Shown here one piece after another: positions 15,685 to 25,618 of a stretch of 64,000 nt of DNA. Position numbers and translations under genes: made by a program. The DNA comes from Bacteroidetes bacterium UBA6221. Its GTDB lineage: Bacteria; Bacteroidota; Bacteroidia; Chitinophagales; Chitinophagaceae. Numbering within the stretch: position 1 is the stretch's first letter; each line of letters starts with the position of its first letter. Below the pieces are notes generated by a model. That model saw only the letters and a list, made by a program, of their open reading frames with translations. It was not told the origin of the DNA and did no database searches. The stretch is taken from contig DISB01000018.1 of NCBI GenBank assembly GCA_002421685.1, forward strand, positions 362,653 to 426,652, in the 5' to 3' direction.

Positions 15685-16302
15685 TTACAAAAACGAGAAA
15701 CCTAAATGCAACTGGATGCTCGACATCTTCCAGCTTTCACCTACAGAAGATACATTCTGGTCGGTGAGGCCGAATGTATAGCGCACGCCTGCATTAAGTT
15801 TTAGCGGCAGGTTCAGTTGCAGCCCCACCACGCCCGCGATGTCGCTCGTATTAAATATATTTGTTGCAGGTTGGTTCAGGAAACCGTCTTTATCTTTTAC
15901 ATTTAATGGCGCGACGAATTGCGGGCCTAATTGTATCATTGCATTGCCAAACAGTTTCAGGTTAAGCAATACAGGTATATTTAAGTAGGCGGCTGAAAAA
16001 CTGCCAGTAGATGTTGAGTCGTTGGGGGTAAGCAGCAAGCCGGCGGACTTGAAACTGCTGCCGTTGCCTGTAAAGGACGTAGTGGCCACCAGCACCTCGG
16101 CCTGTGCGCCTATCTTCTTAACACCCAGGCTGGCAAAGGCTCCGCCCAACACACCAGACCTGTAGCCGCCTGACCAGGTTTTACCGGCCATACGGGTGAA
16201 GTTCATACCTGCCTTAATACCCAGGTCTATTTCCAGCGGGCCGGGCTGTGCAAAGGCCATAATGGGCAGAAAAGCGCAAACAAGTAACAGGAACTTTTTC
16301 AT
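15685..16302 (-). CDS. outer-membrane beta-barrel protein (PorT-like fold)
   Basis: 205 residues. A signal peptide (KKFLLLVCAFLPIMAFAQ) is followed by alternating strands typical of the Bacteroidota OMP_b-brl domain: LEIDLGIKAGMNFTRMAG, GGAFASLGVKKIGAQAEVLVA, AAYLNIPVLLNLKLFG, LQLNLPLKLNAGVRYTFGLTD, and a final strand SIQLHLGFSFL ending in Phe-Leu. It should form a small 8-stranded barrel in the outer membrane. PorT itself is a T9SS component of similar size, but the match here is only to the general fold. Confidence 0.8.
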   Translation of the reverse strand: MKKFLLLVCAFLPIMAFAQPGPLEIDLGIKAGMNFTRMAGKTWSGGYRSGVLGGAFASLGVKKIGAQAEVLVATTSFTGNGSSFKSAGLLLTPNDSTSTGSFSAAYLNIPVLLNLKLFGNAMIQLGPQFVAPLNVKDKDGFLNQPATNIFNTSDIAGVVGLQLNLPLKLNAGVRYTFGLTDQNVSSVGESWKMSSIQLHLGFSFL

Positions 16303-16322
16303 CTTCCGAGTTTTTTACCTGG

Positions 16323-16330
16323 CAAATATA
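16323..16330 (-). promoter_or_regulatory. TAnnTTTG -7 box for the barrel gene
   Basis: TATATTTG on the minus strand, 20 bases upstream of the ATG at 16302. Confidence 0.5.
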
Positions 16331-16355
16331 TTAAACCTGCCTCAATTAGCGCCTG

Positions 16356-17966
16356 TTATACAGCGGGTTGTGCATGAATAACTAGGAATTCATTTTTCAC
16401 AGGTTGTGTATTTCTTACAATCGTATCTATAAAATCATGCCCGTAACGGCTATAATATTCTATGAAGTTCTCCACGCGCTCCTGCAGCGTGCCGTTGGGG
16501 AATAGCATTTCCTTTAGCCGGGCCACTCTTTTCAGTTCCGTATCGTGTTTCCTTTTTTCTGCCCGGAACATTTTCTTTTCCAGGACAGTGAACTGATGTT
16601 TCATTTTCGTCAGCGCTGCTTCAGCAGATGCTGCCAGTGTGGGATCAAGCGACGCGGCTTTTTGCCTGAGTTGTACCATTATCGCCTCAATGGCATCACG
16701 TTCCTCGTTCGTCTTCCAATTGCCATCGCTACGGGTAGCCACATACTCGTTGACCAATTGCTGGTTCGGTTTAAACAGGTCTTCTGTACGCATACCTGTT
16801 TTCTCCTGCAATTCGCCGGCCACGGGCTCTATCCACAAAACTGATTGCCTGAGCAGGATAACAGGGTAAAAGACTTTATAGTGGTTGAATAGTTCTTTCA
16901 ACTGCAACCAGTAAGCTACTTCTGCACCCCCGCCTATAAAAGCCACGTTGGGCAGTATGCTTTCCTGCAGCAGCCCCCGCAATATGACGTTCGGGCTGAA
17001 GCGTTCCGGGTGTGTTTCGAGTTCCTCTACCAATTCCTGTTCGCTCCATGAAATTGCTGTATTCAGTACCAGCCACCTGTCATCTTTGCGTTCTATCCTT
17101 TCGCGCAGGTTGTCTTGCAGGTAAAACAAGTTGATATCCCGCGGGTATGCCTGGGTCTTGTATTGTTCAGCCAGTTTCCCCGCTTGTTCTGTCACGATAC
17201 GGTTGGCGTTGTGGTGCAACAGGTCGTCCTTCATTACAGGTAGTATAGCACGTTTAAATGCCGCGTCATCGGAGTCCAGGACTATTAATCCGTATTTGCC
17301 AAACAATTCATTGACGAGATAGCAGGTAGCCTTGCCAATAGTATTATGTTGCAGGTAGGCTTTATGCAGCAATTCTTTTAGTTGCTCAGTATCCTCTCCC
17401 GGCGGGCCCAGTACCTTGAATAGTTCGTCCAGCAACGTCTTAAGGCTCGCTGTGTTCATGCGTCCTACCGCTCCTGCCTGTCCTGCTGCATCCCAGGAGT
17501 ATTTCTTCCCTCCATAGCGGAATGTACCCAGCTCTTCCAAATCATTATCCTCGCTGCCCATATAATAAACGGGCACGAAACGCTTGCCGGGATGGCTTTC
17601 GTTGAGGTGATTGGCCAGTTGTATGGCATGTGCAATTTTGTAGATGAAATACAGGTAACCGGTCAGCAGGTTAGGCTGATGCGCCGTGCATATGGTAAAT
17701 GTATTCTCGTTGGCTAAAGCGGCTATGTTATCAGTTACAGCCTTCGTGGTTTGCAAGCCGCTATATTGCTTTTGCAGGGTATTTACGAGCAGTTGCCTGT
17801 CCACAGGAAATTTACCTCTTTCTTCGACGGCTTTGTTTATCCCGGCTCCGTTGGGGCTGAATGTATAAAACGCCCGTAAATTATCTTTCTGCTCCAGGTA
17901 GTCAACTACTAATTGACTGAAATATCCTGTTTGGCTATATGGCAAGTATGTACAATGACAATCCAA
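16356..17966 (-). CDS. bshC: bacillithiol biosynthesis cysteine-adding enzyme
   Basis: 536 residues, the expected length. BshC joins cysteine to glucosaminyl-malate in the last step of bacillithiol synthesis. Recognisable blocks: TICTAHQPNLLTGYLYFIYKIAHAIQLA, VPVYYMGSEDNDLEELGTF, GLIVLDSDDAAFKRAILPVM, PRDINLFYL, NVILRGLLQESILPNVAFIGGGAEVAYWLQLKELF, and a C-terminal coiled region ending PHGRLQER-type (LFPNGTLQERVENFIEYYSRYGHDFI). BshA and BshB are not in the window. A near-match -7 box (TAACTTAG) lies just upstream of the start. Confidence 0.95.
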   Translation of the reverse strand: MDCHCTYLPYSQTGYFSQLVVDYLEQKDNLRAFYTFSPNGAGINKAVEERGKFPVDRQLLVNTLQKQYSGLQTTKAVTDNIAALANENTFTICTAHQPNLLTGYLYFIYKIAHAIQLANHLNESHPGKRFVPVYYMGSEDNDLEELGTFRYGGKKYSWDAAGQAGAVGRMNTASLKTLLDELFKVLGPPGEDTEQLKELLHKAYLQHNTIGKATCYLVNELFGKYGLIVLDSDDAAFKRAILPVMKDDLLHHNANRIVTEQAGKLAEQYKTQAYPRDINLFYLQDNLRERIERKDDRWLVLNTAISWSEQELVEELETHPERFSPNVILRGLLQESILPNVAFIGGGAEVAYWLQLKELFNHYKVFYPVILLRQSVLWIEPVAGELQEKTGMRTEDLFKPNQQLVNEYVATRSDGNWKTNEERDAIEAIMVQLRQKAASLDPTLAASAEAALTKMKHQFTVLEKKMFRAEKRKHDTELKRVARLKEMLFPNGTLQERVENFIEYYSRYGHDFIDTIVRNTQPVKNEFLVIHAQPAV

Positions 17967-18154
17967 TACCGGTGTGAATTTGGACGCTAAGTTAATAGTC
18001 CCTGGTGAAATACACCTCTATACAACTATAAACAATGGCGATTCTTTAACAATAAACATAGTGCTATCGGAATTACCTTGAAACAGAAGAATGTGTAATT
18101 AGATGAATATGTAACATCACAGGAAAACAATTAAATTTAAAACAAAAAGGCAAC

Positions 18155-21100
18155 GTGGGCTTCAAACATATATTTTGCGCTTTAGTAGCCTTCAGTTGCC
18201 TGCTATGCCATACCCGGGCCTCTTCTGAAAACTACGAGCTGATAACTGTTGAGCATGGATTGCCCCATAATATCGTGCTGAGCCTGTTGCAAGACAGCGA
18301 AGGCTTTATCTGGATAGGTACTTATAATGGCCTGTGTCAGTATAATGGCAACCGGATTATAACGCACAAGAATGTATTCGATACAACTATCAGCCAGAAC
18401 TGGTTTCATGCTATCGAAACACTTTTCGAAGACAGCCGGAAAAATATATGGATAGGCTCGAGGGGCGGGATGGTTAGCTGCTATAACAGGGCTTCCCAAT
18501 CCTTCAGGGTATACCCCGATATGAACCCGAAACTATCAAGAGTCAGCTGTTTCTTTGAAGATGATAAAGGCCAGGTATGGTTAGGAGACATGAACGGAAT
18601 GTTGGTAAGGGTGTACCCCGACATTCATTCGGAGCGCATCAGCAAGGAGCAGATATTGGCCCTGGGTCAATGTCATAGTGACACTTTGGTGGCATTAACT
18701 TCTAAAGAGATATTATACTATGCCATTTCAAAAAAGCAGGCCATACCCCTAGGTACAAAAGGCTTACCGCCAAACATACAACAGGGATATTCAATTGACG
18801 GGAAAATAGCCGCCCAAAATGATAAAGGCTTTAGCCTCGTAAATATCTGTCGTAAGACTGTGGAGCGGGCGCCATCATTGCCCGGAAATTTATCATCAAC
18901 GATTTTATGCAAGCTGTTGTTTACAAAAGACAACAGGTATTATTATACTGATGCTATCAATATAAATGAATACCGGTTGAACGGAACCCTTATTGACAGC
19001 TTCAAAATAAGTGATAATGAATGCTATAATCCTAACCTGGTACTTAACAGCCTGCTGGAAGACAAGTCGGGCATATTATGGCTTGGAACCAACTCGGGAT
19101 TATATAAGGTAGACAGGAAAAAATATAAGTTCAGAAAATATTCGCAGAGCAATATTTCAGGAAAGATATCTGACAATTATGTACGGGCTATATACGCAGA
19201 TAAATATGATGACATCTGGGTTGGGTTTAAAGGGGGTAAAATTAATAAGTTGCGATACGATACTGTGCAAAAGCAGTATATGCTGCACCGGGTTTATACT
19301 GTCAAGCCTCCTTACCAGGCAGTTACGGTCAATGCCTTTTGCCCGTTGGATAATGGGGCAGTATTGGCTGGTGGAGAGTCTGGGTTGTTTATTATTGGCA
19401 GCAACTCCCAGCAATTCGTACGCTTCATGCCGGATGTCTTTCCCGATTCAGTCAGGGAGATTTGGGCTTTGCACAGGGATGCGTCGGGAAATATATGGAT
19501 AGGTACACACCAGGGGGGACTTTATATTGTTTCGCCAACCACAAAAAAAGTTTACCATTATACCCCGCATGATGGGAGTGGCCTTACCGATGATGCTGTA
19601 TGGACAATATACCAGGATACGTTTGGCAATGTGTGGGTAGGCACGAATAATGGCCTCTGTAAAGTAACACCCCCTTACGACGTATCGCGATTGCGGTTCA
19701 GCGAATATCCCTTCGGGGGTAAAAGCAATGTCGGGGTCTGGAGTATTGTAAATGATACACGGGGCAACCTGTGGATAGGCACTACAGGGTATGGCATTTT
19801 CAGGTTGAGCAATAATGGGCGGGATTGCATTTCATATGGGAATACCCCGGAGAATGTTATTTCGTCCATTGTGCCCGACAACGAGGGTAATGTATGGGTA
19901 AGCACTGTAAACGGTCTGTACCAATATATATACGAGGCCAATAAGTTTGTACGTTACGATGAAAGCGATGGCCTGGTAAGCAGCGATTTTAATTTCAAAG
20001 CTGCGGTAAAAAGTAAAAACGGACAGCTGTTTTTTGGCACCAAGACGGGCATGATCAGTTTTGACCCGCAGAAAATAGGAAGTAATGACATTGTGCCGCC
20101 TGCAGTACGCATCACGTCCGTCATTGCTGCTGGGCGGGAAATCCCCTATTCGCCGTATACAACCAGGCTGTTAGAACTTCCGTACCACCAGAATTTCATT
20201 ACTATCAGCTTAGCCATACCTGAATATACAAAACCGGGTAAGCACAGGTACAGGTATCAACTTGAGAATTTTGACCCCGGATGGAATTATACCAATAATG
20301 ATAATCCACAGGCTGTTTATACAAATATCCCGCCGGGAAAATACCGGTTTGTTATACAAGGTAGTGCTGATGGGCTGCACTGGGGCGGGCAAGACACACC
20401 ACTATCCATTAATATTATCCCTGCTATATGGCAACGTCGTGTATTCCATATAATCTCTGTTATGTTTCTTATTCTCGCAGTGTCGCTAATTGTGTATTGG
20501 AGGGTGAGAAAGAAGATACATGCAGAGCGTACACGGCACCTGGCTGAAAAGCGAATGGCGGAACTGAAATTGAGCGCGCTGCAAACACAAATGAATCCAC
20601 ATTTTATCTTTAACACCATAAGTTCAATACAGCATTTTGTTTTGAATAAGAACGAAATAACAGCCTATTCATACCTTACAAATTTTGCCCGGTTGATGCG
20701 CCTTTTCCTGGAGTCATCAAAAAACAGGTTTATACCCTTGAAAATGGAAACGGAGTTATTGGAACTATACCTGTCGCTGGAAAAGCTGAGGTATGAAAAC
20801 AGGATTGACTACAAGTTAGTAATCGCTCCTGAACTTGACCTGGAGGTTATTTGCATTCCCCCCATGCTGCTACAGCCATTTATAGAAAATGCCATAAAGC
20901 ACGGCCTTGCAAACAGGGAAGCCGGCGGCATATTATTGATAGAAATCGGGTTGCGTGATGATGACCCATCATACATCCACTGCGTAATTGATGATAACGG
21001 GATAGGTAGAGAGCAGGCGGGACGTATAAAAAAACAAAGTAAAAATGAGCATATTTCCAGGGGTATGGAAATAGTAGTAGAAAGAATAAAAACGTATAAC

Positions 21101-21202
21101 TTTATATCCGGTAAAACCATTACCTTCAGAATTGTAGATAAAGGCCAGCCCGAGGTAGGCACAAGAGTTGAGATATTCATACCTGTAAGCCGCTGTCAAT
21201 AA
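18155..21202 (+). CDS. propeller-sensor histidine kinase (LytS/YehU type)
   Basis: 1015 residues from a GTG at 18155, which starts a signal peptide (KHIFCALVAFSCLLC). Residues about 25-660 form two periplasmic beta-propellers with repeated GLWIGT-type blades (FIWIGTYNGLCQYNG, NIWIGSRGGMVSCYN, ILWLGTNSGLYKVDR, NVWVGTNNGLCKVTP). A Y_Y_Y domain (about 690-755) and one membrane helix (about 763-785) follow. The cytosolic kinase has the His_kinase box QMNPHFIFNTISSIQHF with His816 and an HATPase domain (MLLQPFIENAIKHGLANRE, DDNGIGR). The LytTR regulator starts 16 bases downstream, so this is a sensor-regulator pair. Confidence 0.93.
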   Translation: MGFKHIFCALVAFSCLLCHTRASSENYELITVEHGLPHNIVLSLLQDSEGFIWIGTYNGLCQYNGNRIITHKNVFDTTISQNWFHAIETLFEDSRKNIWIGSRGGMVSCYNRASQSFRVYPDMNPKLSRVSCFFEDDKGQVWLGDMNGMLVRVYPDIHSERISKEQILALGQCHSDTLVALTSKEILYYAISKKQAIPLGTKGLPPNIQQGYSIDGKIAAQNDKGFSLVNICRKTVERAPSLPGNLSSTILCKLLFTKDNRYYYTDAININEYRLNGTLIDSFKISDNECYNPNLVLNSLLEDKSGILWLGTNSGLYKVDRKKYKFRKYSQSNISGKISDNYVRAIYADKYDDIWVGFKGGKINKLRYDTVQKQYMLHRVYTVKPPYQAVTVNAFCPLDNGAVLAGGESGLFIIGSNSQQFVRFMPDVFPDSVREIWALHRDASGNIWIGTHQGGLYIVSPTTKKVYHYTPHDGSGLTDDAVWTIYQDTFGNVWVGTNNGLCKVTPPYDVSRLRFSEYPFGGKSNVGVWSIVNDTRGNLWIGTTGYGIFRLSNNGRDCISYGNTPENVISSIVPDNEGNVWVSTVNGLYQYIYEANKFVRYDESDGLVSSDFNFKAAVKSKNGQLFFGTKTGMISFDPQKIGSNDIVPPAVRITSVIAAGREIPYSPYTTRLLELPYHQNFITISLAIPEYTKPGKHRYRYQLENFDPGWNYTNNDNPQAVYTNIPPGKYRFVIQGSADGLHWGGQDTPLSINIIPAIWQRRVFHIISVMFLILAVSLIVYWRVRKKIHAERTRHLAEKRMAELKLSALQTQMNPHFIFNTISSIQHFVLNKNEITAYSYLTNFARLMRLFLESSKNRFIPLKMETELLELYLSLEKLRYENRIDYKLVIAPELDLEVICIPPMLLQPFIENAIKHGLANREAGGILLIEIGLRDDDPSYIHCVIDDNGIGREQAGRIKKQSKNEHISRGMEIVVERIKTYNFISGKTITFRIVDKGQPEVGTRVEIFIPVSRCQ

Positions 21203-21218
21203 CTAAAAATGTTAGACT

Positions 21219-21965
21219 ATGATACGCGTCGCCGTGATTGATGACGAGGTAAAAAGCCGCACCAATCTAATTCAACTATTGCAACGATTTTGCCCGGATG
21301 TTACTATAGTGCTGGAAGCCGGCAGTATAACTGAGGGCCTTCCGGCACTGGTTACTGCCCGCCCCGACCTGCTGATTCTTGATATAGAAATGCCTGACGG
21401 AACAGGGTTCGATTTGCTGGAGATGCTGCCTGGTATAGATTTCGAACTCATTTTTGTGACAGCTTATAATGAGTATGCTATCAAGGCCATTAAAGCCAAT
21501 GCTGTTGATTACCTGTTAAAGCCTGTTGATATTAAGGAACTGCAAAAAGCTATATTGAAAGCAGAAGCCCGCATACGCGAAAAAGCAAGGCTGCAGAGTG
21601 CAGCCATTACCCCCACAATGCCCATCCAGCCTGCAAAAGATATACATAGAATAGCCGTTGCATACAAAGACGGCTTTGAGTTCGTGACCCTTGATAGTAT
21701 TATACACCTGTCGTCAAATGGGAGTTATACGGAAATTTACTGCGATGAAGACAAGCGTTATCTCTGCTCCAGGCCATTGAAGGATTATGAGGATTTATTA
21801 CCACCTGCACTGTTTTTCAGGGTACATCATTCTCATATCATCAACCTTGAGTACGTTAAACACTATCATCGGGGTGATGGTGGATACCTGACGATGTCCA
21901 ATGGTTCGGAAATTTGCCTTTCAAGAAGAAAGAAGAAAGAGTTTCTTGAGCTGTTTAGTCAATAA
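21219..21965 (+). CDS. LytTR-family response regulator
   Basis: 248 residues. Receiver domain 1-120 with phospho-acceptor Asp55 (LLILDIEMPDGTGFDLLE), conserved Thr (FVTAYNEYA) and Lys (YLLKPVD). LytTR DNA-binding domain about 145-248 (IAVAYKDGFEFVTLDSIIHLSSNGSYTEIY, FFRVHHSHIINLEYVKHYHRGDGGYLTMSNG). It should be phosphorylated by the adjacent kinase and bind direct-repeat promoter elements. The next gene on the same strand encodes a large T9SS-exported protein and is a possible target; there is no direct evidence for that. Confidence 0.95.
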   Translation: MIRVAVIDDEVKSRTNLIQLLQRFCPDVTIVLEAGSITEGLPALVTARPDLLILDIEMPDGTGFDLLEMLPGIDFELIFVTAYNEYAIKAIKANAVDYLLKPVDIKELQKAILKAEARIREKARLQSAAITPTMPIQPAKDIHRIAVAYKDGFEFVTLDSIIHLSSNGSYTEIYCDEDKRYLCSRPLKDYEDLLPPALFFRVHHSHIINLEYVKHYHRGDGGYLTMSNGSEICLSRRKKKEFLELFSQ

Positions 21966-22075
21966 CCATCCCCTGATTTTCTCAGTTTTACTTTTTTAGC
22001 TCCCGGCATATTGCCGTTTATGCACATTTTTCTGCCACTTATCGGTTCAAGATGACAATGTATAAGATAGTTATC

Positions 22076-22104
22076 TTTTGAGTGTTGTTCCTGCCTGTAC
22101 TTTG
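22076..22104 (+). promoter_or_regulatory. possible promoter of the 863-residue T9SS protein gene
   Basis: TTTTG (22076-22080), a 17-base spacer and TACTTTG (22098-22104), close to the TTTG/TAnnTTTG pattern but one base short in the -7 box. It would give a leader of about 70 bases. Confidence 0.35.
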
Positions 22105-22179
22105 TTTGTCTAAGCTGCTTTGCAATAAGAGGGTAAGGGGCTTAGGATAAATATCCATTTTTTAACCAAACTTTTTTTT

Positions 22180-24771
22180 ATGAAAAAAACAGCTATGATC
22201 ATGCTCTTGTGTTGCACCTTATTTGTGCAGCAAATGAAAGCCCAGGTTCCGGTAACAATCACCACCGCAACTGGCAACGGGCAAGACGCCCAGATTTGGT
22301 ATAACTCTCACTCCCTTGCATGTTCTACAATGTCAGTAACCCAAAATTTCGGGAGCAGTACATCTATGGCAGCTATGGCATGGACATGGGGATCGATAGG
22401 CTGTGGCTATGGAGAAATGGTAGCTTACCTGCAATTTGACCTGGGTTCGATACCGGCTAACCAGGTATTAGAAAGTGCGGACCTGAACCTCTTTTACCCG
22501 CCGGGGCATGTAAACCAACAGGCCGGACAAAACGACTTATATGTGCAACGTGTTACCAGTGGATGGTCGGAGACTACCATGACCTGGAGTACCGGTGTGC
22601 CAACCCACACTACAGCAGGGCAGGTATCAGTGCCCGCTGCCACCAGCGCTACGCAAAACTATTCTATTGATGTATCCGGAATTGTTAATGAATGGATATG
22701 CAATGGAGAAGCAAACCATGGTTTTCGTATAGCGCTACAAAATTATGCTATCTATCGTAGTGCGGTATTTGCCACAAGAGACCATGCTAACCCTGCCCTG
22801 CATCCACAACTGGTGATGCAGTTTGCGACACTCACAGCTTCGGCAGCCAAAACTACCATCTGCACCGGCGAATCAATACAACTGGGAGCGGCGATAAACG
22901 GCCAAAACGGTTATACTTTCCAATGGATATCGTTGCCAGGCGGATTTTCCTCCACACAACAAAACCCGATTGTAACACCATCGCAAACTACGCAGTACAT
23001 TGTAACAGCAACCGGCCCTAACGGCTGTAGTATGACCGACACCGTGACTGTTACGGTGACCAACTGTTGTGTGCCTTCAGGCCAACCATATACAAAATTT
23101 CACTCGTCATTCGTTGACCAGTTTCATATGCACCCAATGATGGAGATTGAGAAGGCCGATTTGAAATCTAACGGCAATCTGCTGATGCATTTAAGTATCG
23201 AGCAGCCCTCGTCAAGCGGCGGAATTCAGTTGGATGGATTCCTTGTAGAGGTAGATCAGAACAACAACTACCTGTGGAGCAGGATAAACGGTGGATCAAC
23301 CAGTATGGACCATGCATTATGCGTGGAGGAAACCTCAAAAGGAGACTATATCGCATCGGGGGTAACTAATAGCATGGGTGCGGGCACTTCAAATGCTTAT
23401 TTAGAAAAAACAGATGCAGCTGGAAATGTTCTATGGAATTATGTGTACAGCCAGTCAAGGCATTGGCTGCATGAAGTAGTAATAACTGAAATAAGTAGCG
23501 GAGAGTATATCATAGCGGGTATGGGAACAGATATTATGACGAATCAAAATATGCTTGTTGTGATTCATACTGACCCTAATGGTAATCTTTTGTCATACAC
23601 TGATTATGGCGTAACTAACAGAAATATCGGGGTAATACGTGATGTACGCCCAACCAGTGACGATGGCTTTATTCTCGCAGGTTCCGTAGAGGGTGATCTG
23701 GGCATCCAGGATTATGTAAGCGCGCTCCTGGTAAAATTTGATGCGGGCGCATCGGTGCAATGGTGGAATATGTACAGGGTGAATACCCCGTCAGGTGTGT
23801 ACCAATTACAAAGCGGAAACCCAGATGAAAGGACTGTAGCGGTAGCGAATGCTGTAATGGAGGATGTCGCCAATAACAAATATGTGGCAGTAGGCTACGC
23901 TAATGACTATGGCCTGGTGGGCAGTGGTACTTACTGGGATGGCTTTATTTTTGAAGTTGACCAGAATGGAACATTGCTCAATCAACGTTTAGGCAATAAT
24001 ACAGTCAACGATATTGTGTCTTATGGCGACATCAATATGAGTTCATCGCAGGAGTACCTGGTAAGCGGCTATATTCGAAATAATGCCGGCTTCGAGCAAA
24101 GCCTGTACATACGTTATGACAATGCACTGAACGTCATAAATAACAACTTTATGACGTATAACAATGCCGGCAATATTCCTTACAACAGAGCGCACAGCAT
24201 CTTTGAGATACCGGGCACAACAGATATATATATGTTTGGGTACGACATGATGTATAATAACAGGTTGAACCCTTATGTAATGAGAATAGATCAGAACGGT
24301 AACGGTAATTGCCCCAATAATGTCCACAATACCGTTGAGCAAACACCCTCGGTTGATGTACCTGTTTTTCCTTATTTTATGAATTCATCGGCTAACCAGG
24401 TGAGTGTAGGTTTAAATAGTATTGACTATTGCGCCCAATATAACCAGCAATGCAACCCGCAATTAAAACCGGGGCGTCCTGCTACTGTAGGTTCAATGAC
24501 AAATGCTTTCAACGATCCGGCAAAGACAGTGATGATTTATCCTAATCCTGCACAGAATGAAATCTCAGTGTTGATAAAGGGTAATGACACCGATCCGGCA
24601 ACGCTGACACTGATTGATTATACTGGCAAAGTGGTGAAAACCCTGGCGGATATTACACCCGGCAAGGAAGTTAAGATGTCAATCGATGGCCTTCCCGGTG
24701 GAATTTATATAGCAATCGTACAGCAGAACGGGATTACTTTGAGTACAGAGAAATTATCTGTCATTAGATAA
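22180..24771 (+). CDS. large secreted protein: DNRLRE domain, Ig-like domain, T9SS sorting domain
   Basis: 863 residues. Signal peptide 1-21 (AMIMLLCCTLFVQQMKAQ). Residues about 25-210 match the DNRLRE type of jelly-roll-like domain (YLQFDLGSIPANQVLESADLNLFYPP, SGWSETTMTWSTG, IDVSGIVNEWICNGEANHGFRI). An Ig/PKD-like domain (about 215-295) and a long region of propeller-like repeats (DGFILAGSVEGD, KYVAVGYANDYG, EYLVSGYIRNN) follow. The last 80 residues (IYPNPAQNEISV to TLSTEKLSVIR) are a type A T9SS sorting domain. Likely cell-surface, perhaps adhesive; no catalytic motif seen. Confidence 0.85.
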   Translation: MKKTAMIMLLCCTLFVQQMKAQVPVTITTATGNGQDAQIWYNSHSLACSTMSVTQNFGSSTSMAAMAWTWGSIGCGYGEMVAYLQFDLGSIPANQVLESADLNLFYPPGHVNQQAGQNDLYVQRVTSGWSETTMTWSTGVPTHTTAGQVSVPAATSATQNYSIDVSGIVNEWICNGEANHGFRIALQNYAIYRSAVFATRDHANPALHPQLVMQFATLTASAAKTTICTGESIQLGAAINGQNGYTFQWISLPGGFSSTQQNPIVTPSQTTQYIVTATGPNGCSMTDTVTVTVTNCCVPSGQPYTKFHSSFVDQFHMHPMMEIEKADLKSNGNLLMHLSIEQPSSSGGIQLDGFLVEVDQNNNYLWSRINGGSTSMDHALCVEETSKGDYIASGVTNSMGAGTSNAYLEKTDAAGNVLWNYVYSQSRHWLHEVVITEISSGEYIIAGMGTDIMTNQNMLVVIHTDPNGNLLSYTDYGVTNRNIGVIRDVRPTSDDGFILAGSVEGDLGIQDYVSALLVKFDAGASVQWWNMYRVNTPSGVYQLQSGNPDERTVAVANAVMEDVANNKYVAVGYANDYGLVGSGTYWDGFIFEVDQNGTLLNQRLGNNTVNDIVSYGDINMSSSQEYLVSGYIRNNAGFEQSLYIRYDNALNVINNNFMTYNNAGNIPYNRAHSIFEIPGTTDIYMFGYDMMYNNRLNPYVMRIDQNGNGNCPNNVHNTVEQTPSVDVPVFPYFMNSSANQVSVGLNSIDYCAQYNQQCNPQLKPGRPATVGSMTNAFNDPAKTVMIYPNPAQNEISVLIKGNDTDPATLTLIDYTGKVVKTLADITPGKEVKMSIDGLPGGIYIAIVQQNGITLSTEKLSVIR

Positions 24772-24791
24772 TATCCTCCCAATATTATCTC

Positions 24792-24822
24792 AGAGGATGC
24801 CCCAAAAGGGCATCCTCTTTAT
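24792..24822 (+). terminator. strong rho-independent terminator
   Basis: AGAGGATGCCC (24792-24802) pairs perfectly with GGGCATCCTCT (24808-24818), with a CAAAA loop and a short T tail, 20 bases after the T9SS gene stop. Confidence 0.9.
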
Positions 24823-24877
24823 TGTAATGCTGGTTCTTAATCAATAAACTTGTAGTTTTCAGGTTCAGAACCATCAC

Positions 24878-25567
24878 GTGAGTAATACAAACAGTATAAA
24901 GAACTGGGCGGAAGATGAACGCCCCCGCGAGAAACTGCTGCACAAGGGCCCCGGCGCATTGGCCGATGCAGAACTGCTGGCCATACTTATTTCCAGCGGA
25001 ACCCGGGAGCGGTCTGCCCTGGACCTGGCAAGGGACATATTGAAGCTGGCAGGCAACCAGCTACACCACCTGGGCAGGCTGAGCGTGGAAGAACTGCAGC
25101 AGACCAAAGGCATAGGCGAGGCGAGGGCTATAACCATCGCCGCAGCGCTGGAACTGGGGCGCAGGCGGCAGATGTCCGCCGGGCTGTCGAGGCAGACAAT
25201 AACCCAGAGCAAGGACGCAGCGGAAATACTGATACCCCTGATGCGCGACCTGGCGCACGAAGCGTTTTACGTTCTCTACCTTAGCCAGTCCAGTAGTCTC
25301 ATCCGCCTTGAACACATAGGAAAGGGAGGACTAACCAGCACGGTGGCCGATATACGTATTATATTGAAAAATGCCCTGCTCAACAGCGCCTCCCGCCTGA
25401 TAGTGGCGCATAACCACCCAAGCGGCAACCTGAAGCCCAGCAGGGAAGATATATCCATGACCGAAAAGCTGAAAGAAGCCGCTGCGCTTATGGATATTAA
25501 GCTGCTGGACCACCTGGTAATAGGGGATAATAACTATTGCAGCATGGCCGACGAGGGTCTGATATAG
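24878..25567 (+). CDS. radC: RadC-like JAB-domain protein
   Basis: 229 residues from a GTG at 24878, standard for the family. The N-terminal helix-hairpin-helix part reads ADAELLAILISSGTRERSALDLARDIL and QQTKGIGEARAITIAAALELGRR. The C-terminal JAMM metal motif is complete: HNHPSGNLKPSREDI, with an upstream Glu (AHEAFYVLYL region). The historical link to DNA repair is weak; the true role of chromosomal RadC is unknown. It stands between a terminator and the oxidoreductase gene. Confidence 0.94.
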   Translation: MSNTNSIKNWAEDERPREKLLHKGPGALADAELLAILISSGTRERSALDLARDILKLAGNQLHHLGRLSVEELQQTKGIGEARAITIAAALELGRRRQMSAGLSRQTITQSKDAAEILIPLMRDLAHEAFYVLYLSQSSSLIRLEHIGKGGLTSTVADIRIILKNALLNSASRLIVAHNHPSGNLKPSREDISMTEKLKEAAALMDIKLLDHLVIGDNNYCSMADEGLI

Positions 25568-25618
25568 TGCCTGATTATTGTTATCTTGCGACACTAAAAA
25601 AGCAACTTTAGAGCGTAC

